Assembly (NCBI GenBank): GCA_020057225.1
Contig: JAGVGH010000136.1
Location: 1 to 45,458 of the forward strand
From: Desulfobacterales bacterium
GTDB lineage: Bacteria; Desulfobacterota; Desulfobacteria; Desulfobacterales; Desulfatibacillaceae
Reading direction: 5' to 3'
Length of the DNA stretch: 45,458 nt
Made by a program: the position numbers and the translations under genes. The notes under the pieces are model-generated. The model was given only the letters and a program-made list of their open reading frames with translations, searched no databases and was not told the DNA's origin. Shown one piece after another: positions 24,768 through 33,196 of this stretch (within the stretch, counting starts at the first letter, position 1; each line of letters starts with the position of its first letter).

Positions 24768-26165
24768 CTACCACCCCAGGCTCAAGTATTTATGCATGCT
24801 CGTGGCCGCCCTGCGGCCCGCGCCCATGGCCTCGATGACAGTGGCCATTCCTGTCACGATGTCGCCGCCCGCCCATACCCCGCGCATGGTCGTCTTGCCT
24901 GTCTCCGGCTCCGCGATGATGTAGCCGCGCTTGTTGAGCGTAAGCCCGGGCGTGCTGCCTGTCAAAAGCGGGTTCGCCCCGGCCCCCACCGCGATCACCG
25001 CGAGATCGCAGGGCATCTGGAACTTCGAATCCGGAATGGCGACCGGCCGCCTGCGGCCCGAGTCGTCCGGCTCCCCAAGCTCCATGCGAACGCATTCCAT
25101 GCCCGTGAGCCAGCCCTTCTCATTGCCTAAAAAACGCACGGGATTGTTCAGAAGCTTGAGCTCGATACCCTCTTCCTCGGCATGGTGGATTTCCTCGGCC
25201 CGGGCAGGCATCTCCTCCCTGGAGCGCCGGTAAACAATGGTGACCGTATCCGCGCCCAGCCGCATGGCCGTGCGCGCGCTGTCCATGGCAACATTGCCCG
25301 CTCCCACCACCACCACGTTTTTCCCCCGGACAATGGGCGTGTCGTACTCGGGGAAAAGGTACGCCTTCATGAGGTTGCTCCGGGTAAGGTACTCGTTGGC
25401 CGAATACACGCCAATGAGGTTTTCCCCCGGCACCCCCAAAAAGTTGGGAAGCCCCGCGCCCACCGCCACAAACAGGGCGTCATACCCTTCGGCAAACAGC
25501 TCCTCCAGGCTCACGAGCTTTCCCACCACCGTGTTGCACTCGAACTTCACGCCCAGGCGTTCGAGATAGTTGATTTCAGCAAAGAGGATCTCCTTGGGCA
25601 GACGGAATTCCGGAATGCCGTACAGGAGCACGCCGCCGGGCTTGTGGAAGGCCTCGAACACCGTGACCTCATGGCCCAGAAGAATGAGGTCGCCCGCCAC
25701 CGTAAGGCCGGCAGGCCCGGAGCCGACGACTCCCACGCGCCTGCCTGTGGGGGCGGCTTTTTGCGGAAGTTTGACGGCGCCTGTGCTCCGCTCCCAGTCC
25801 GCCAAAAAGCGCTCCAGGCGGCCGATGGCAACGGGTTCGTCCTTTTTACCGATAATGCACTGGGCTTCGCACTGGGACTCCTGGGGACAGACGCGCCCGC
25901 AGACGGCGGGAAGCGCGTTGGTCTCCTTGAGCTTGGCGATGCCGGCCGCAAAGTTGTTCTCGGCGATCTGCTTGATGAATCCGGGGATGTCAATGCCCAC
26001 CGGACAGCCCTTGCGGCATCCGGGGACCTTGCACTGGATGCACCGGGAGGCTTCCAGTTTTGCAAGCTCCGGGGTGTAGCCCAGAGGCACTTCCTTGAAA
26101 TTCCTCCTGCGCTCCGAGGCCGCCTGCTCGGGCATTTTCTGCCGGGGGACAGATTCCTTGGCCAT
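24768..26165 (-). CDS. nfnB: NfnB-type bifurcating transhydrogenase large subunit (GltD-like)
   Basis: 465 aa; GAGGGAG precedes the ATG at 26165. The N-terminus holds two [4Fe-4S] Cys sets: CIQCKVPGCRKGCPVG (about 41-56) and CGRVCPQESQCEAQCIIG (about 90-107). Then come FAD-binding GVVGSGPAGLTVAGDLILLG, NADP-binding VVVGAGNVAMDSARTAMRLG, and the closing GVWAGGDIVTGMATVIEAMG. The fold equals glutamate synthase small subunit, but no large subunit is near. The nfnA gene 49 bp upstream makes NfnAB (NADH-dependent reduced ferredoxin:NADP oxidoreductase) the likely identity. Family knowledge: NfnAB couples NADPH oxidation to NAD and ferredoxin reduction by flavin bifurcation. Confidence 0.9.
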   Translation of the reverse strand: MAKESVPRQKMPEQAASERRRNFKEVPLGYTPELAKLEASRCIQCKVPGCRKGCPVGIDIPGFIKQIAENNFAAGIAKLKETNALPAVCGRVCPQESQCEAQCIIGKKDEPVAIGRLERFLADWERSTGAVKLPQKAAPTGRRVGVVGSGPAGLTVAGDLILLGHEVTVFEAFHKPGGVLLYGIPEFRLPKEILFAEINYLERLGVKFECNTVVGKLVSLEELFAEGYDALFVAVGAGLPNFLGVPGENLIGVYSANEYLTRSNLMKAYLFPEYDTPIVRGKNVVVVGAGNVAMDSARTAMRLGADTVTIVYRRSREEMPARAEEIHHAEEEGIELKLLNNPVRFLGNEKGWLTGMECVRMELGEPDDSGRRRPVAIPDSKFQMPCDLAVIAVGAGANPLLTGSTPGLTLNKRGYIIAEPETGKTTMRGVWAGGDIVTGMATVIEAMGAGRRAATSMHKYLSLGW

Positions 26166-26214
26166 GTCCGCGTCACTCCCTCTATGTCAGGCCCTGTTGG
26201 CCGGTTTTAAGGCG

Positions 26215-27063
26215 TCAGCCTTGCGCTTTGCACGCGCACTCGCCCTTGTAGCGCTCCATGGACTCTTTCTCATGGGTCATGTACCCTGCAAGCCTTTTGG
26301 AAAGCTCGTCAAAGTCCACGAGATGGCCGTCGAACTCCGGGCCGTCCACGCAGGCGAAGCGGGTCTGGTTGCCCACAGTCACCCTGCAGCAGCCGCACAT
26401 GCCGGTTCCGTCCACCATGATGGCGTTCAGGCTGACCAGGGTCTTTATCCCGTGTTCCCTGGTGAGCCTGCACACCGCCTTCATCATGGGAACCGGGCCG
26501 ATTCCCACCACAAGGTTTACGGTTTCCCGGGTGAGCACCTGGAGGAGCAGGTCCGTGCCAAAGCCGTGGTAGCCGCAGGAGCCGTCGTCGGTGCAGATCA
26601 TGCACTCGTTGCTTGCGGCCTCCATGGCGTCCTCGAGGATGAGAAGATCCTCGCAGCGGGCGCCGCAGATGGCGATGGTTTTGTTTCCGGCCTGTTTGAA
26701 GGCCCTGGTGATGGGATGGAGCACGGCGATGCCGGTGCCGCCTCCCACACAGACCACGGTGCCGACTTTTCCGATGTGGGCGGGTTTGCCCAGGGGGCCC
26801 GCGATGTCGAGAATGCTATCGCCCACTTCCATGTTTTTGAGCATGGCCGTTGTTTTGCCCACGACCTGGTAAATAAGGGTGATGGTGCCCTTTTCAGGGT
26901 CGCTGTCCGCCATGGTAAGGGGAATGCGCTCGCCGGTCTCGTTTGCGCGGAGCATGACGAACTGGCCGGGTTTGGCTTTGGCGGCTATCCGGGGGGCCTG
27001 GATGACGTTTTCGACCACGGTGCCCTGGGCGAGCTCCCGTTTTTTGAGAATCGTGTAAGGCAT
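26215..27063 (-). CDS. nfnA: NfnA-type bifurcating transhydrogenase small subunit
   Basis: 282 aa; AAGGAGG lies before the ATG at 27063. The FAD domain has KPGQFVMLRA and ERIPLTMAD. The NAD(H) domain has VVCVGGGTGIAVLHPI and VGIGPVPMMKAVC. The [2Fe-2S] site is VDGTGMCGCCRV with Cys223, Cys225, Cys226 and distal Cys238, preceded by Asp219; an Asp plus three Cys ligation is known for Nfn small subunits. It belongs to the PyrK-like family, as does the gene at 21005. It precedes nfnB, forming the standard two-gene operon of sulfate reducers and clostridia. Confidence 0.9.
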   Translation of the reverse strand: MPYTILKKRELAQGTVVENVIQAPRIAAKAKPGQFVMLRANETGERIPLTMADSDPEKGTITLIYQVVGKTTAMLKNMEVGDSILDIAGPLGKPAHIGKVGTVVCVGGGTGIAVLHPITRAFKQAGNKTIAICGARCEDLLILEDAMEAASNECMICTDDGSCGYHGFGTDLLLQVLTRETVNLVVGIGPVPMMKAVCRLTREHGIKTLVSLNAIMVDGTGMCGCCRVTVGNQTRFACVDGPEFDGHLVDFDELSKRLAGYMTHEKESMERYKGECACKAQG

Positions 27064-27132
27064 CGTGTGTGTCCTCCTTGGGCGCGCGCGCCCTTGCGGG
27101 AGCGCGCCTGGCGCGGCATTCGTAATGCGGCC

Positions 27133-27161
27133 AGTATAGTCTGGTCCGGGCGCGCGGGCAA
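27133..27161 (-). promoter_or_regulatory. Sigma70-like promoter for nfnAB
   Basis: On the minus strand TTGCCC (27156-27161) and TATACT (27133-27138) are 17 bp apart, about 70 bp before the nfnA start. The leader between them and the gene contains a GC-rich hairpin around GGCGCGC..GCGCGCC. The rest of 27162-27349 shows no gene. Confidence 0.5.
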
Positions 27162-27349
27162 GTGTAAAAATGGGGATTGCGCGCCATGGTCCGGGCGGCG
27201 GGGCAAGGGCGTGTGGAGTTGTGGAAGGGGAGGGCTGCGGCAGAAAGCCGCGTGTGGGCAGGAGGAACTTCCGGGCTGGACAGTTATGCGTGTTCCCCGG
27301 GCCACGCCTCCTGGAATCCGTGGTTTTAAGGAGAAGAGAGGGCTTCCCT

Positions 27350-28084
27350 TCATCCCTGAAGGGTGGTCAGCGTCCGCGCCTGCCTGGGCCACTCGTCGTA
27401 GGTTTTTCCGTCCAGGTTCCAGCCCGCTTTTTTCTTGTTCACGCCGCCCCACTGTTTGAAGAAAAAGGGAACGCCCGCCTCCCCGCATTGTTTCCGGATA
27501 TCCAGGATCCAAGGCTCTTCCATGGGGCGCGCCCCGGGCCCGGACTCTCCGCCGACGATTACCCAGTGGATTCCGGAGAGGTCAAGTTCTCGAACAGGGC
27601 CAAGAAGAGGCTCCATGGACAGAAAGCGGACTTTGGCGGGAACATTTTTAAGGTGACGGGCTCGGAAAACGTAATCCGCGCGCTCAATGGTCACGCCCAT
27701 CCACACATTGGAGGGCCAGACGAGTTTGGAGGCAAAATTTTCCATCCGTTCGGAGCGTTTGGTGAGCACCTGGAATATATGCCATTTGGCCTTGCGCATG
27801 ACATTGAAAATGTCCAGGATAAACGAGTCCGGGACATTCTTGTGGAACAGGTCGCTCATGGAGTTGACGAACACCATTTGCGGTTTTTTCCATGTGAGGG
27901 GGGTTTCAAGGCTTTCGGGGTGAAGGGCAATATTAAAGCCGGTGGAGTAATGCGGCTGACCCATGGCCTGGAGGCGGCGGGCCATTCTTTCCGCGTAGCA
28001 GTTCAGGCATCCGGCGCTGATTTTGTCGCACCCGGTCACCGGATTCCAGGTGGCTTCGGTCCATTCGATTTTAGAGGCTGCCAT
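27350..28084 (-). CDS. DUF5131 (phage Gp37/Gp68-like) radical-SAM-like protein
   Basis: 244 aa. The N-terminus has IEWTEATWNPVTGCDKISAG with CLNCYAE following: Cys19, Cys26 and Cys29 form a CX6CX2C pattern typical of this family and suggestive of a [4Fe-4S] radical SAM site. Other landmarks: VFVNSMSDLFH, WHIFQVLTKRSERM, WMGVTIE, FLSMEPLLGPV, WVIVGGESGPGARPM and C-terminal PFFFKQWGG. Family knowledge: DUF5131 occurs in phages and accessory islands, often with the three-Cys-motif partner TcmP; the reaction is unknown. Here no TcmP gene is seen; instead it is third in line after an ATPase and a nuclease-like gene on the same strand, 70 bp downstream. Confidence 0.88.
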   Translation of the reverse strand: MAASKIEWTEATWNPVTGCDKISAGCLNCYAERMARRLQAMGQPHYSTGFNIALHPESLETPLTWKKPQMVFVNSMSDLFHKNVPDSFILDIFNVMRKAKWHIFQVLTKRSERMENFASKLVWPSNVWMGVTIERADYVFRARHLKNVPAKVRFLSMEPLLGPVRELDLSGIHWVIVGGESGPGARPMEEPWILDIRKQCGEAGVPFFFKQWGGVNKKKAGWNLDGKTYDEWPRQARTLTTLQG

Positions 28085-28154
28085 GCTTTATCGCCTTTAG
28101 TATGGCATACCGGTAAAGAAAAATTCCGGGCAGGATCGCCGATGGAATCCAAAG

Positions 28155-28688
28155 TCAAAACGGGGAAAAAGCCGCCACCCCGCGGCTCACCGGCCATTTG
28201 GGAAAGTTCGCATTCCAGTTGGCCACGTTGACCACTTGGCAACTGGTGACGATGCCCTGCTTCCATCGTTTGGACGCCAACCCAACAGGCAATTCCTTCA
28301 CCAGAGCCTTTCGCATGACCGTATTCAAGGCGTTGTCGAAAGTCAGCAGGCATATATAGTGGATCGGCTTATCAACTTTTTGTTCCGCATGGCGAAAAAG
28401 ATAGGAGTCCCGATATTTATATTTAAGATAATTTTTAAGCCATTTAAATCTGGTTTGTTTTTCATCGCCTTCCTGATCGGTGGTCATATCTTCCATTTCA
28501 TATAAAAAAGGGTCATTAAAATCCTTCATTTCAACAAAGATATAAGCATCAGGCAATTCGACAATTATGTCAACAGCCTTCATAGGCTGGCCATGGTATG
28601 TAGGCTTTGATTTGTCCTTTTCATCAAAAACAAAAGCATCAAGCGCATCAGTGAAATTAAAAGAAAACCCGTCAGCATCAACCTTCAT
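28155..28688 (-). CDS. PD-(D/E)xK nuclease-like protein coupled to an AAA ATPase
   Basis: 177 aa, not matched to a named family. The hairpin AVDIIVELPDAYIFVEMKDF contains Asp40, then Glu53 and Lys55 in an E-x-K arrangement 13 residues later, which is the classic PD-(D/E)xK active-site layout. An acidic helix precedes it (TDALDAFVFDE), and a strand-like segment (IHYICLLTFD) comes later in the protein. The start codon overlaps the ATPase stop (ATGA at 28685-28688). The DNA is much richer in A and T than the flanking operons, pointing to horizontal gain. Nuclease activity is inferred from the motif; a structural role cannot be excluded. Confidence 0.7.
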   Translation of the reverse strand: MKVDADGFSFNFTDALDAFVFDEKDKSKPTYHGQPMKAVDIIVELPDAYIFVEMKDFNDPFLYEMEDMTTDQEGDEKQTRFKWLKNYLKYKYRDSYLFRHAEQKVDKPIHYICLLTFDNALNTVMRKALVKELPVGLASKRWKQGIVTSCQVVNVANWNANFPKWPVSRGVAAFSPF

Positions 28689-29722
28689 TTTCCGAGTCCT
28701 TTCATGGATTTCACAATTTCACGGTCAACAATACTGCCAAAAGTATCATCAATTGCGTTTGGAGAAAGACTCATATAATCATCGGTTGAAGAAAGTTCTA
28801 TTTCTCTGGTTTCCTTGTTCCTAAACAGGCTGTGAAAAAGAATTTTGTCTTCTGAATTTGCCTGTAAATCGAATTCTTTAAGAATCATATAATCATGTGT
28901 TGTAAGAAAGATTTGCACGCTAAGGCGCTGTAATTCAATCAATATATTCACGACAGCCTTCATCAGGCGCGGGTTGAGATTGGTCTCAGGCTCATCCCAA
29001 AATAGCGCTGATCCGTTCAACAAAGTTCCATTTTGAATCAATATCCAAAGAAGACCCATTTTCCGGAATCCCTCGGCCAGCAAGGTAAACTCCAATTCGC
29101 CATCTTTGCCGCGCAGAAAAAACTCCTCTTTTTTCGCCACAACTTTGCCGTCCATAGCCTCCTGCAAATTTTCAAGAAGCTGCCTGCGCGGTTTGTCTGT
29201 AGGGCCTTTAAGCAAGGGAAGAAATGCCTTCCGCAGGATATCAACATAGACCTCTTCAAAGTGAATTTCCCGCTCCTCGTAGAGTGAGCGAAATCCAGGA
29301 GCGTTCGCCATCATGTCCTTGACAGGAATGTAGGCCGCCTCCATGGGGTTTTCTTTCCAGGCCTTTGGAGAGCCGGAAACCTTGGCGTTTTCGGGGTTGG
29401 CGGTATGATTTGAAAGAGACAGCCGCAGGGTGATTTTTTTTCCGTCCTCGAGCTTTCGATGCACTTCCAGCGACCCATTGATACTGCCAGGAGACCGCTT
29501 GACAAGACGTCCGATTTGTTTGCCGGAAGGATAGAAAACATTGTTGATTTTTTCAGCAAAACCCTCTTTACTTTTAGCTATATCACATGCGGCATAGGCA
29601 GCCTTCAGAATATGGGTTTTCCCGGTTCCGTTTTCGCCGACGAAAATGTTAATTCCCGGCGAGAAAACGACCTCGAGTTTTTCGAAGGCTGTAAATCTTT
29701 CAAATTTTATCTTGTCAAGCAT
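28685..29722 (-). CDS. ABC/OLD-like AAA ATPase (AAA_21 type) of a putative defence cassette
   Basis: 345 aa from the ATG at 29722, which has GGAGG seven bases before it; a longer frame to 29896 adds a non-homologous leader. Walker A is GENGTGKT (29-36). The signature-like LAEGFRK (215-221) and Walker B ALFWDEPE (Asp243, Glu244) are followed by the H-loop FLTTHD (His276). No Toprim domain is fused at the C-terminus, unlike OLD proteins. Family knowledge: such ATPases partner with separate nucleases in phage-defence systems such as Septu or PARIS. The partner here is a PD-(D/E)xK-like protein, which differs from the HNH or Toprim partners of those systems. The spacer 29723-30079 upstream shows no convincing gene. 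Confidence 0.85.
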   Translation of the reverse strand: MLDKIKFERFTAFEKLEVVFSPGINIFVGENGTGKTHILKAAYAACDIAKSKEGFAEKINNVFYPSGKQIGRLVKRSPGSINGSLEVHRKLEDGKKITLRLSLSNHTANPENAKVSGSPKAWKENPMEAAYIPVKDMMANAPGFRSLYEEREIHFEEVYVDILRKAFLPLLKGPTDKPRRQLLENLQEAMDGKVVAKKEEFFLRGKDGELEFTLLAEGFRKMGLLWILIQNGTLLNGSALFWDEPETNLNPRLMKAVVNILIELQRLSVQIFLTTHDYMILKEFDLQANSEDKILFHSLFRNKETREIELSSTDDYMSLSPNAIDDTFGSIVDREIVKSMKGLGK

Positions 29723-30079
29723 GTTCAGCCTCCTGTCTCTGTAATCCTGATTCTTTCCTCCGCCAAAGGGTAATGGATATTGATACCTCTGCCGGGCTTT
29801 GCCGGCGGCGGCGCGTGCGGATATCAGGCTCTCCCGGGGCCTTGTCCGGAGGACCTGGGCCGGAGACACCCACAAAGGCGGGAGTATCTTCTTCAAGGCC
29901 GCTATCAGGCGTTTTCAGAGCATAGGGACCGGCCGGGCCTTTATTCGCGGCTCTGATTGGGGCCAACGCGGTCATGGACGTGGCGTGAAATGGATTGCGT
30001 TGACCAATTCGGGACCCGGATGAAACGGTTACCAGTTTAAAAGCGAAGGTGCAAGCGTCTCGAAAAGGAAAGCCCCCCC

Positions 30080-31159
30080 TCACACATCCCTGAACGTGAC
30101 CTCCCCAGCCATCACCCCCCGCGCCATCTTGTCCAAAATATGCACCGCGAATATCAGCATGGCAAAGCGCTTGTCCTGGGTCTGCCCATGAAAAAACCGG
30201 TAGTAAATCTGCTGCGCAATCACCACCAGACGGAACAGCCCAAACACAAAATAAAAATCAAACCCCGAAACATCCACACCCGTCTTCTCCGCGTACCTCC
30301 TCAAAAGCTCCTTCCGCGTCATCGCCCCCGGCAAGTCCGTCGGCATCAGCCGCACCGTCCGCACATCCTCCGGATCCCCCGCCTCCACCCAGTACGCCAG
30401 CGAACTCCCCAAATCCATCAGCGGATCCCCCAGGGTCGCCATCTCCCAGTCCAGCACGCCCTTGATCTTCAAGGGGTTCTCCGGGTCCAAAACCACATTG
30501 TCAAACTTGTAGTCCCCATGGATCACCGCGGCCCTTCCCGCCTCCGGCGGCATATTCGCCGCAAGCCAGCCCATCACCTCCTCGCAGTCCGGCGCGTCCG
30601 GCGTGCGCGCGGCCCGGTATCTCCCGCTCCAGCCCTCCACCTGCCGCCGGACGTAGCCCTCCGGCTTGCCGAAGCCCTCCAGGCCCACCGCCTTGTAGTC
30701 CACGGCGTGGAGCCTGGCGTGAACATCCAAAAGCTCCTCGCACAGACGCCGCGCCTCCTCCGGTGTGTAGGAAAGGCCCTTGGGCAGGTCTTTTCTTAGG
30801 ATGATTCCGGGAATCCGCTCCATGACGTAAAAGGGCGCGCCAATGACCGAGGTGTCCTCTGTGTAGGCCACCGTCCTGGGACAATAGGGGAACACCGGCA
30901 AGAGCGCCGTGAGGATGCGGTATTCCCTTCCCATGTCGTGGGCTGTCTTGGCCTTTTGCCCAAAGGGCGGCCTCCTGAGCACAAACTCCTTGCCGCCGAC
31001 GGAAACACTGTAGGTAAGGTTGGAAAACCCCGAGGGAAACTGGCGGACCACCGTCTCGCCTTCGAGTCCAGGCACCGTGTCCTTCAAAAACGCCCCCACC
31101 GCCCTGGCGTCCAGTTCCTCTCCCCGCCGCACTTCCGTCGCCGCGTCAAGCTGGCTCAT
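30080..31159 (-). CDS. APH-like phosphotransferase (ACAD10/11 and LvaA type)
   Basis: 359 aa from the ATG at 31159, preceded by GGAGGG; an in-frame ATG at 31210 lies within the preceding gene. Kinase landmarks: nucleotide loop FPSGFSNLTYSV (41-52), Lys in FVLRRP region, catalytic HGDYKFDN (214-221) and the metal-binding Asp in GVLDWEMATLGDP (Asp237). This is the aminoglycoside-phosphotransferase fold, but of the branch found with acyl-CoA dehydrogenases. Family knowledge: LvaA of Pseudomonas and the N-terminal part of human ACAD11 phosphorylate 4-hydroxyacyl-CoA. The gene overlaps the TetR gene by 14 nt and ends the operon. Confidence 0.88.
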   Translation of the reverse strand: MSQLDAATEVRRGEELDARAVGAFLKDTVPGLEGETVVRQFPSGFSNLTYSVSVGGKEFVLRRPPFGQKAKTAHDMGREYRILTALLPVFPYCPRTVAYTEDTSVIGAPFYVMERIPGIILRKDLPKGLSYTPEEARRLCEELLDVHARLHAVDYKAVGLEGFGKPEGYVRRQVEGWSGRYRAARTPDAPDCEEVMGWLAANMPPEAGRAAVIHGDYKFDNVVLDPENPLKIKGVLDWEMATLGDPLMDLGSSLAYWVEAGDPEDVRTVRLMPTDLPGAMTRKELLRRYAEKTGVDVSGFDFYFVFGLFRLVVIAQQIYYRFFHGQTQDKRFAMLIFAVHILDKMARGVMAGEVTFRDV

Positions 31160-31856
31160 GCGCGCGCCCTCCGGGCGGCAGCAAAAACGCCTCCGCCCAT
31201 TCAATGACAAATTCCGCGTACTCCTCCACGCTCACGTTGCGGGAGGTGTATTTCCACCGCTTGAGATACCAGTCCTGCAGCATGGCCTTGAGCACGGCTC
31301 CGGTAAGGTCCGCGTTTCGGGCGGCAAACACCCCGGCCTCCGCCCCTTCCTGAAGAATTCCGGACAAAAACCGCTCCATGGCAAGTTCGCTTTGAATGGC
31401 TTCCTTCTGCTCCTTCTTCCCCAGGTTCTTCGCCTCCATGTACGAAAAATAGAACCAGGGCTGCATCACCTCGGAAAGATACAGATGCGTCGTAATAGCG
31501 GCCCGGAGCTTCTCCCTGGGTCCGGAAAGACCGGCCACCTGCTCGCCCATGACCCGGAACGTCACACGGCGGCCCTGCTCCTGAATCATGTTGAGGAGCT
31601 CGTCCTTGCTCGCAAAATAGCAGTACAAGGCGCCCATGGAAAGACCGGAACCCTTGGACAGGTCCCGCAGGCTCATGGCGTGGAAACCTTTTTTATTCCC
31701 TATGGCAAGGGTTGCCTCGAAAATCCGGGCCAGGTTCCGCACGACCCGCTCTTCCTTCTTGACCTTGATGGAGTCCTGGTTCTCCGTAAATATCTCCTTG
31801 CATATCTCCCGCCTGGAAAGATTCACGAGGTTCCGGAACTCCTGGAATGTCAGCAT
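31146..31856 (-). CDS. TetR/AcrR family transcriptional regulator
   Basis: 236 aa from the ATG at 31856, with GGGGAG upstream; a longer frame to 31958 has no such site. An N-terminal extension of about 35 residues precedes the DNA-binding domain: RNLARIFEATLAIGNKKGF then MSLRDLSKGSGLSMGALYCY, and FASKDELL. The C-terminal part is a helical ligand-binding domain. It lies between the acyl-CoA dehydrogenase and the kinase genes, so it probably controls the operon in response to an acyl-CoA; the palindrome at 34027-34048 is the best candidate operator. Confidence 0.92.
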   Translation of the reverse strand: MLTFQEFRNLVNLSRREICKEIFTENQDSIKVKKEERVVRNLARIFEATLAIGNKKGFHAMSLRDLSKGSGLSMGALYCYFASKDELLNMIQEQGRRVTFRVMGEQVAGLSGPREKLRAAITTHLYLSEVMQPWFYFSYMEAKNLGKKEQKEAIQSELAMERFLSGILQEGAEAGVFAARNADLTGAVLKAMLQDWYLKRWKYTSRNVSVEEYAEFVIEWAEAFLLPPGGRAHEPA

Positions 31857-31960
31857 CCGCCTGCTCCCCTGGTTGGAATGAAAACCATCTTGTAAGGGAA
31901 TGGTTTCTTCTTTATTACTCCAAAAAGGGAGGTATTGACAACCGGAAATGCCCCGCATGG

Positions 31961-33166
31961 TTAACGTACCGTCCGGTTCTCATAGGACTGCAAAATGCGC
32001 CTGGACACCGCCATCTTGTGAACCTCGTCCGCCCCGTCGTATATCCGCGCGGCGCGCTCGTGCCGGTAGAAATAGGCGATGATGGTGTCGTCGGTCATGC
32101 CAAGCCCGCCGTGGACCTGAAGCGCCCGGTCAATGACCTTTTGCATGATGCCCGCGACATAGAACTTGATAAACGAGACCTCGTCCCGCGCGGCCTTGTG
32201 TCCGATTGTCTCCATGGCCCAGGCGGCGTGGAGAACCATGAGCCGCGCGGCCTGGATTTCCGCGGCGGACTCGGCCACCCAGGACTGGATGAGCTGCTTG
32301 GTGGCCAGGGTCTTTCCCGGAGCGATGAGCCTGTGGGCGGCCCTGTGGCACATGAGGTCAAAGGCGCGTTTGCAGATGCCCAGCCAGCGCATGCAATGGT
32401 GGATGCGGCCTGGTCCAAGCCGCTCCTGGGCGATAACAAACCCGGCGCCCTCCTGGCCCAGAAGGTTCTTTTGGGGCACCCGGCAGTTTTGGAACAGCAC
32501 TTCCCCGTGGCTCGCGTAGTCGTCCCCGGTGTGGCCCATGACAGGAATGTTCCGCACAAGGTTAAAGCCCGGGTTGTCTGTGGGCACGATGATCATGCTG
32601 GCCTGAAAATACCTGGGCGCGTCCGGATTGGTCACAGCCATGACAATGGAGAAGGCCGAGCCGTCCGCCGCCGTGGAATACCACTTCTGGCCGTTGATGA
32701 TGTAATCGTCCCCGTCTTTCACCGCCGTGGTCTCCATCATCACCGGGTTGGATCCCGGCATCTCCACCTCGGTCATGGAAAAGCAGCTTCGGATGTCGCC
32801 GTTGACCAGGGGCGCAAGAAATTTTTCCTTTTGCTCCGGCGTGCCGTGGCCGTGGAGAATCTCGATGTTGCCCGCGTCCGGGGCTTGGCAGCCAAAGACA
32901 AAGTGGCCCAGAGGGCTTCTCCCCAAAGCCTCGGAGACAAGCCCGTGCTCCACAAGGCCAAGGCCCATGCCCCCAAGCTCCACAGGGTGGTTGGGCGCCC
33001 AAAGCTCCATCTTTTTCACCATGCGCCGCTTTTCCTCCAAAACAGGCAGCATCTGGCGAAAGGTTTTGGTGAGAAACTCCGGCTCCAGGGGAATGAGCTC
33101 CTTCTCAACAAACTCATCAATCATGCCGAGCACGGCCTGCGTTTTTTCAGAAATGGCGAAATCCAT
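31961..33166 (-). CDS. Acyl-CoA dehydrogenase (ACAD10/11-like)
   Basis: 401 aa, full length, with GGAGG five bases before the ATG at 33166. Landmarks: ELGGMGLGLVEHGL near 63-76, CFSMTEVEMPGSNP (FAD/substrate loop), YIINGQKWYSTAADG, GAGFVIAQERLGPGRIHHCMRWLG, and the C-terminal QVHGGLGMTDDTIIAYFYRHERAARIYDGADEVHK split over the FAD-binding helix. The RIHHCMRWLG segment and partner genes suit the ACAD10/11 branch, which acts on phosphorylated or branched acyl-CoA. Family knowledge: ACAD11-type enzymes convert 4-phosphoacyl-CoA on the way to 3-hydroxyacyl-CoA. Second gene of the operon. Confidence 0.93.
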   Translation of the reverse strand: MDFAISEKTQAVLGMIDEFVEKELIPLEPEFLTKTFRQMLPVLEEKRRMVKKMELWAPNHPVELGGMGLGLVEHGLVSEALGRSPLGHFVFGCQAPDAGNIEILHGHGTPEQKEKFLAPLVNGDIRSCFSMTEVEMPGSNPVMMETTAVKDGDDYIINGQKWYSTAADGSAFSIVMAVTNPDAPRYFQASMIIVPTDNPGFNLVRNIPVMGHTGDDYASHGEVLFQNCRVPQKNLLGQEGAGFVIAQERLGPGRIHHCMRWLGICKRAFDLMCHRAAHRLIAPGKTLATKQLIQSWVAESAAEIQAARLMVLHAAWAMETIGHKAARDEVSFIKFYVAGIMQKVIDRALQVHGGLGMTDDTIIAYFYRHERAARIYDGADEVHKMAVSRRILQSYENRTVR

Positions 33167-33196
33167 GGGGCCTCCGGGTAAGGAGTATGGAAAGGG

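Noticed and set aside
24768-26165. Glutamate synthase small subunit (GltD) as the identity of this gene
   Set aside because: The fold is the same, but no gltB is present and an nfnA-type gene is directly upstream, so NfnB is more likely.
26095-27459. Plus-strand open frame of 454 codons opposite nfnA
   Set aside because: nfnA and the nfnB start are clear on the other strand; the product has no recognised motif.
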